64,000 bases of DNA, from contig OX439035.1 of NCBI GenBank assembly GCA_949317995.1, forward strand, positions 3,524,181 through 3,588,180, given 5' to 3'. The notes under the pieces were generated by a model, which worked only from the letters and a program-made list of their open reading frames with translations, was not told where the DNA came from and did not search any database. Shown here piece by piece: positions 61,439 through 64,000 of the stretch (positions within the stretch are counted from its first letter, which is position 1; each line of letters begins with the position of its first letter). The stretch comes from Acholoe squamosa. Lineage: Eukaryota; Annelida; Polychaeta; Phyllodocida; Polynoidae. A program made the translations under genes and the position numbers.

Positions 61439-62879
61439 GCAGGATACAACTTGTGTACTTGGACTATGCCCCCAGGGCATCCCGCGCGCTGCTGCACGCG
61501 TCACAGTGGTGCCTGCTGCGCCGTGCTGTGTCCACACTGCATCCTTCCGCCAGAGCAACATAGTCCTTTTGTTTCGGTACACATTACAAGCGTATGTTGC
61601 ATAACAGGACCAGGCATATGTACAGATGGGTTTTTCTATTATTTATAAATGTAAATACCATGTCTATGTAAAAACTAATGGCCTAAGTTACTGCTTGATT
61701 CAAACACAAACATTACAGTCTGCTGACCTAGTTTCACGCACATGGCCAGGGAAAGTTGTTGGGGTTGGATGATGCCCCCGGGGCATGCTTTGGTTCCTTA
61801 TAACCTAGAGGAGTAAGGAAGAGGCCCTGGGGGCATTGACAGCGCCGGTGATGCCCCCGGGGCATGCTGTCCCCCGGGGCATGCTGTAGTCTTTATGTCT
61901 TATATGAGCAGGGAAGATGCCCTGGGGGCATTGTCGGGCAACAGTACGCAAGTTGTTCTTGTGAATGCCCTGGGGGTATTTTCCTACCTCCTGTACATGA
62001 CCCTATCTATACATGCCCTTGGGGCATTGTCCTCAGTGTTAATAGTCTGGGAGCATCTATGATAAATAGAATGCCCCCAGGGCATCTAGGGGATGATCTA
62101 GGGGATGATTATCATTTAATAGTGTGACATGTGTCATGGGTGGATGATGCCCTGGGGCATACACCGACAGCCTTACATGTTGAGTTTCAAAGCCCCCAGG
62201 GCATCTGTGGTATAGACTATGCCTCAAGGGCATACAGTTAAAGGTTTATATGAGTTGAGACAGTTGGTCAATGCCCCCGGGGAATACACCAATAGACACA
62301 CAAGTTAAGATGGTTGGTCAATGCCCCCAGGGCATCCAGGTTACGGAAGATACTCCCGGGGACATACACTGCCATTTTGTTGGTCAACATCAGTGATGCC
62401 CCCGGGGCATGTCATGGTCGTATATAGCCTAGAGGAGCAGGGAGAAGGCCCCGGGGGCATTGACGGCATCGGGAATGCCCCTGGGGCATGTGGTACCATA
62501 GTGATATCTAACTTGGAGTTAGCAGAGTGTAGGAATATGCCCCGGGGGCATTGACGGCATTGGGAATGCCCCTGGGGCATGTGGTACCATAGTGATATCT
62601 AACTTGGAGTGAGCAGAGTGTAGGAATATGCCCCGGGGGCATTGACAGCATCGGGAATGCCCTCGGGGCATGATGCAGTTGTGTCATAGAGTAGAGGTTG
62701 CTCAGTGTGCAAAGTGCAAAACATCTGCTTGGAAAGTAGTCTCTAGCTCTATCCTATGTTGGGAGAGTGATGCGGAATTTACGCGTCAGGCCGCGTCGGG
62801 TAGTACTACTTTATAATCCATACGCACAACATGCGGTATGCCCCGGGGGCATAGTCCAAGTACACAAGTTGTATCCTGC
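61439..62879. mobile_element. 1441-bp DNA element with 9-bp target duplication and palindrome array
   Basis: The ends are inverted repeats of about 35 bp, beginning gcaggatacaacttgtgtac (61439 onward; reverse complement ending at 62879). Both flanks read acttatttt (61430-61438 and 62880-62888), a 9-bp target duplication. The interior holds about 23 copies of ATGCCCCCGGGGCAT or near variants. A 9-bp duplication would suit a Mutator-like element. There is no transposase, so it is non-autonomous. It interrupts the gag-like fossil. Confidence 0.85.
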
Positions 62880-63675
62880 ACTTATTTTGGACGTCTACTA
62901 ACTCGGCTTCGGTTATGTAATAACCGTCATCCCACTGTTCAAAATTAGCAGCGGCTTCGCAGAACTCCTTCATGGTCCGGTACTGGGGCCGGGTAGCACA
63001 AGGACGTGGGTAAGTCTGTCCCTCGGATTCCGAGACGCAGCCTACCCAATCTATGTTGGTCTGTGTAACATTCCACAGAGACCTGTCCGGCTTCGGATAA
63101 GCTCCTAGCAGGAAGGCTCTGTTTGCCTCGTACACTACCTGTCGGAAGGCAATGTCCACCATGAGTCCTCGTTGGAACCAAGGCCAGTCTCAGAGCCATT
63201 CGGGTGGCGTCCTCTCCAGCTGATCGGGGACCATGACGCCCTCGATAGCCATCCTCACCTTCGGGTCCAACTTGATAGGAGTACCGTCCGGGTTTGTCAC
63301 CTGTGCATGTAAGTCCGGATGGACATACAGGTACCGACCGTCGTAGACCGCTGGGAACAGGTCGGCCATTGCTGGCTTCCATTGGTCCTTCGATCCGTCG
63401 ACTTGTGCAGTCTCGGACCCAGTTGCTGCTGCTTCAGGATTCGCAGCGTCTCCAGATCCTTCGGTTGGAAGTGGTGACAACATCTTCTCTGGCTCATTCA
63501 GCAAGAATGAAGCCAGCTTTTCCTCGAAAGAGCAATCCGTGGGTTCCTCCACTTCCATCATCTCACTCTCCGCCTGTGTAAAAGGTGACAAAGCTTCCGG
63601 AAAAGCTTCTGCGGACGGAGTCAGCTTATCTGGGTCACCGGATAGCTTGGCTGCAGCTATGGATTCCTCAGCCAT

Positions 63676-64000
63676 GACTGGGGAATCGCCTTGGGAGTCT
63701 AGATACTCCTTTTTCCAGCTTTTACGGCGCCGGGGCCGACACAGACGGAGTCTGTCTGCTGAGAGGCCGACTCTGAGGGCGCACCAGGGCTTGTTAGATG
63801 GTAGAAATTCAAGAAGAAGAGATCACCCGTCCATCTCGAATTCTACCGAAAAACAATATGGCGACAAGCCAGCTTTCGTCATTTCCCCGCGTACTCGCGG
63901 GGTCACAAGAGGTCAGCCGAGACTGGACATGGTGACGTCATGCGGAAACGCATGTGCTACAAGCGGAACATCAACAAACTGATTGTTTTTAGGTAATTAT
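63676..64000. other. Window end, upstream of the gag-like frame
   Basis: The minus-strand frame stays open for some way upstream of 63675 (RRRKSWKKEYLDSQGDSP), so the true start of that protein may lie near 63800 or beyond the window. Nothing else is supported. Confidence 0.4.

Larger units (their letters stand above)
57480..64000 (-). mobile_element. Gag-like retroelement fossil, unassigned, runs off the window
   Basis: A set of minus-strand coding regions covers about 63675-62880 and 61438-59286, followed by about 1.8 kb of mostly AT-rich 3' sequence with AATAAA near 57500. The coding parts are gag-like in character: an acidic N-terminal region, a part with two Cys/His clusters of C2H2 type (about 60490-60720) and a Pro/Gln-rich to coiled-coil C-terminal part. 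No polymerase is visible in this window, so it may be a non-autonomous LTR or DIRS-like element, or pol lies elsewhere. It is broken in a few places and interrupted by a DNA element. It cut into a LINE fragment on its left. The family and age are uncertain. Confidence 0.45.

Noticed and set aside
61003-61563. 186-codon + frame across the gag-like region
   Set aside because: It is the antisense shadow of the minus-strand coding region and crosses into the DNA element.

Overview
This is a metazoan genomic window. It has spliced exons with GT-AG borders, EGF-like modules on phase 1-1 exons, a Thr-rich mucin-like exon, a non-LTR retrotransposon, a Ty3/Gypsy fossil and several DNA transposons. The style fits a marine invertebrate (for example an echinoderm, hemichordate or cephalochordate), but the sequence alone does not fix the species. 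Nothing bacterial or plasmid-like is present.

One host gene on the + strand spans about 2.48 to 56.4 kb. It starts with a signal-peptide exon (2483-2561). Three EGF exon types follow, all in phase 1-1: type C (111 bp, 3 copies), type A (135 bp, 6 copies) and type B (114 bp, calcium-binding EGF, 23 copies). A 591-bp Thr/Pro-rich exon (55569-56159) and a possible short last exon (56311-56378) complete it. If all are used, the coding length is 4503 nt, exactly 1501 codons including the stop. That agreement of phase over 35 exons is good support for the model. The likely product is a secreted or surface glycoprotein with 32 EGF modules and a mucin-like tail. I do not recognise a named orthologue.

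The gene grew by nested tandem duplication. An A-A-B-C block of about 4.14 kb is present twice (10-17.8 kb). Type B alone, with its intron, was then amplified into about 20 units of about 0.86 kb (36.2-55 kb), which fall into two subfamilies with later higher-order copies.

Mobile elements have landed in the introns. A broken Ty3/Gypsy element (3535-9454) carries a 1452-bp DNA element in its 3' LTR and a short AT-rich insert. A 6.7-kb DNA transposon with a decayed multi-exon gene set lies at 17851-24580. An 8.7-kb LINE on the minus strand (25233-33963) is flanked by about 580-bp direct repeats that each hold an EGF exon. A 2.15-kb terminal-inverted-repeat element lies at 41396-43544. The right end (57.5-64 kb) holds a LINE fragment and a gag-like retroelement fossil on the minus strand, interrupted by a 1441-bp DNA element (61439-62879) with 9-bp target duplications.

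The most unusual object is the LINE. Before its endonuclease/reverse transcriptase ORF it encodes a coiled-coil/RRM-like ORF1 protein joined to a NADAR-family domain, followed by an SGNH-hydrolase-like ORF. The second theme is that several unrelated DNA elements here are each packed with many copies of their own short, mostly palindromic motif.
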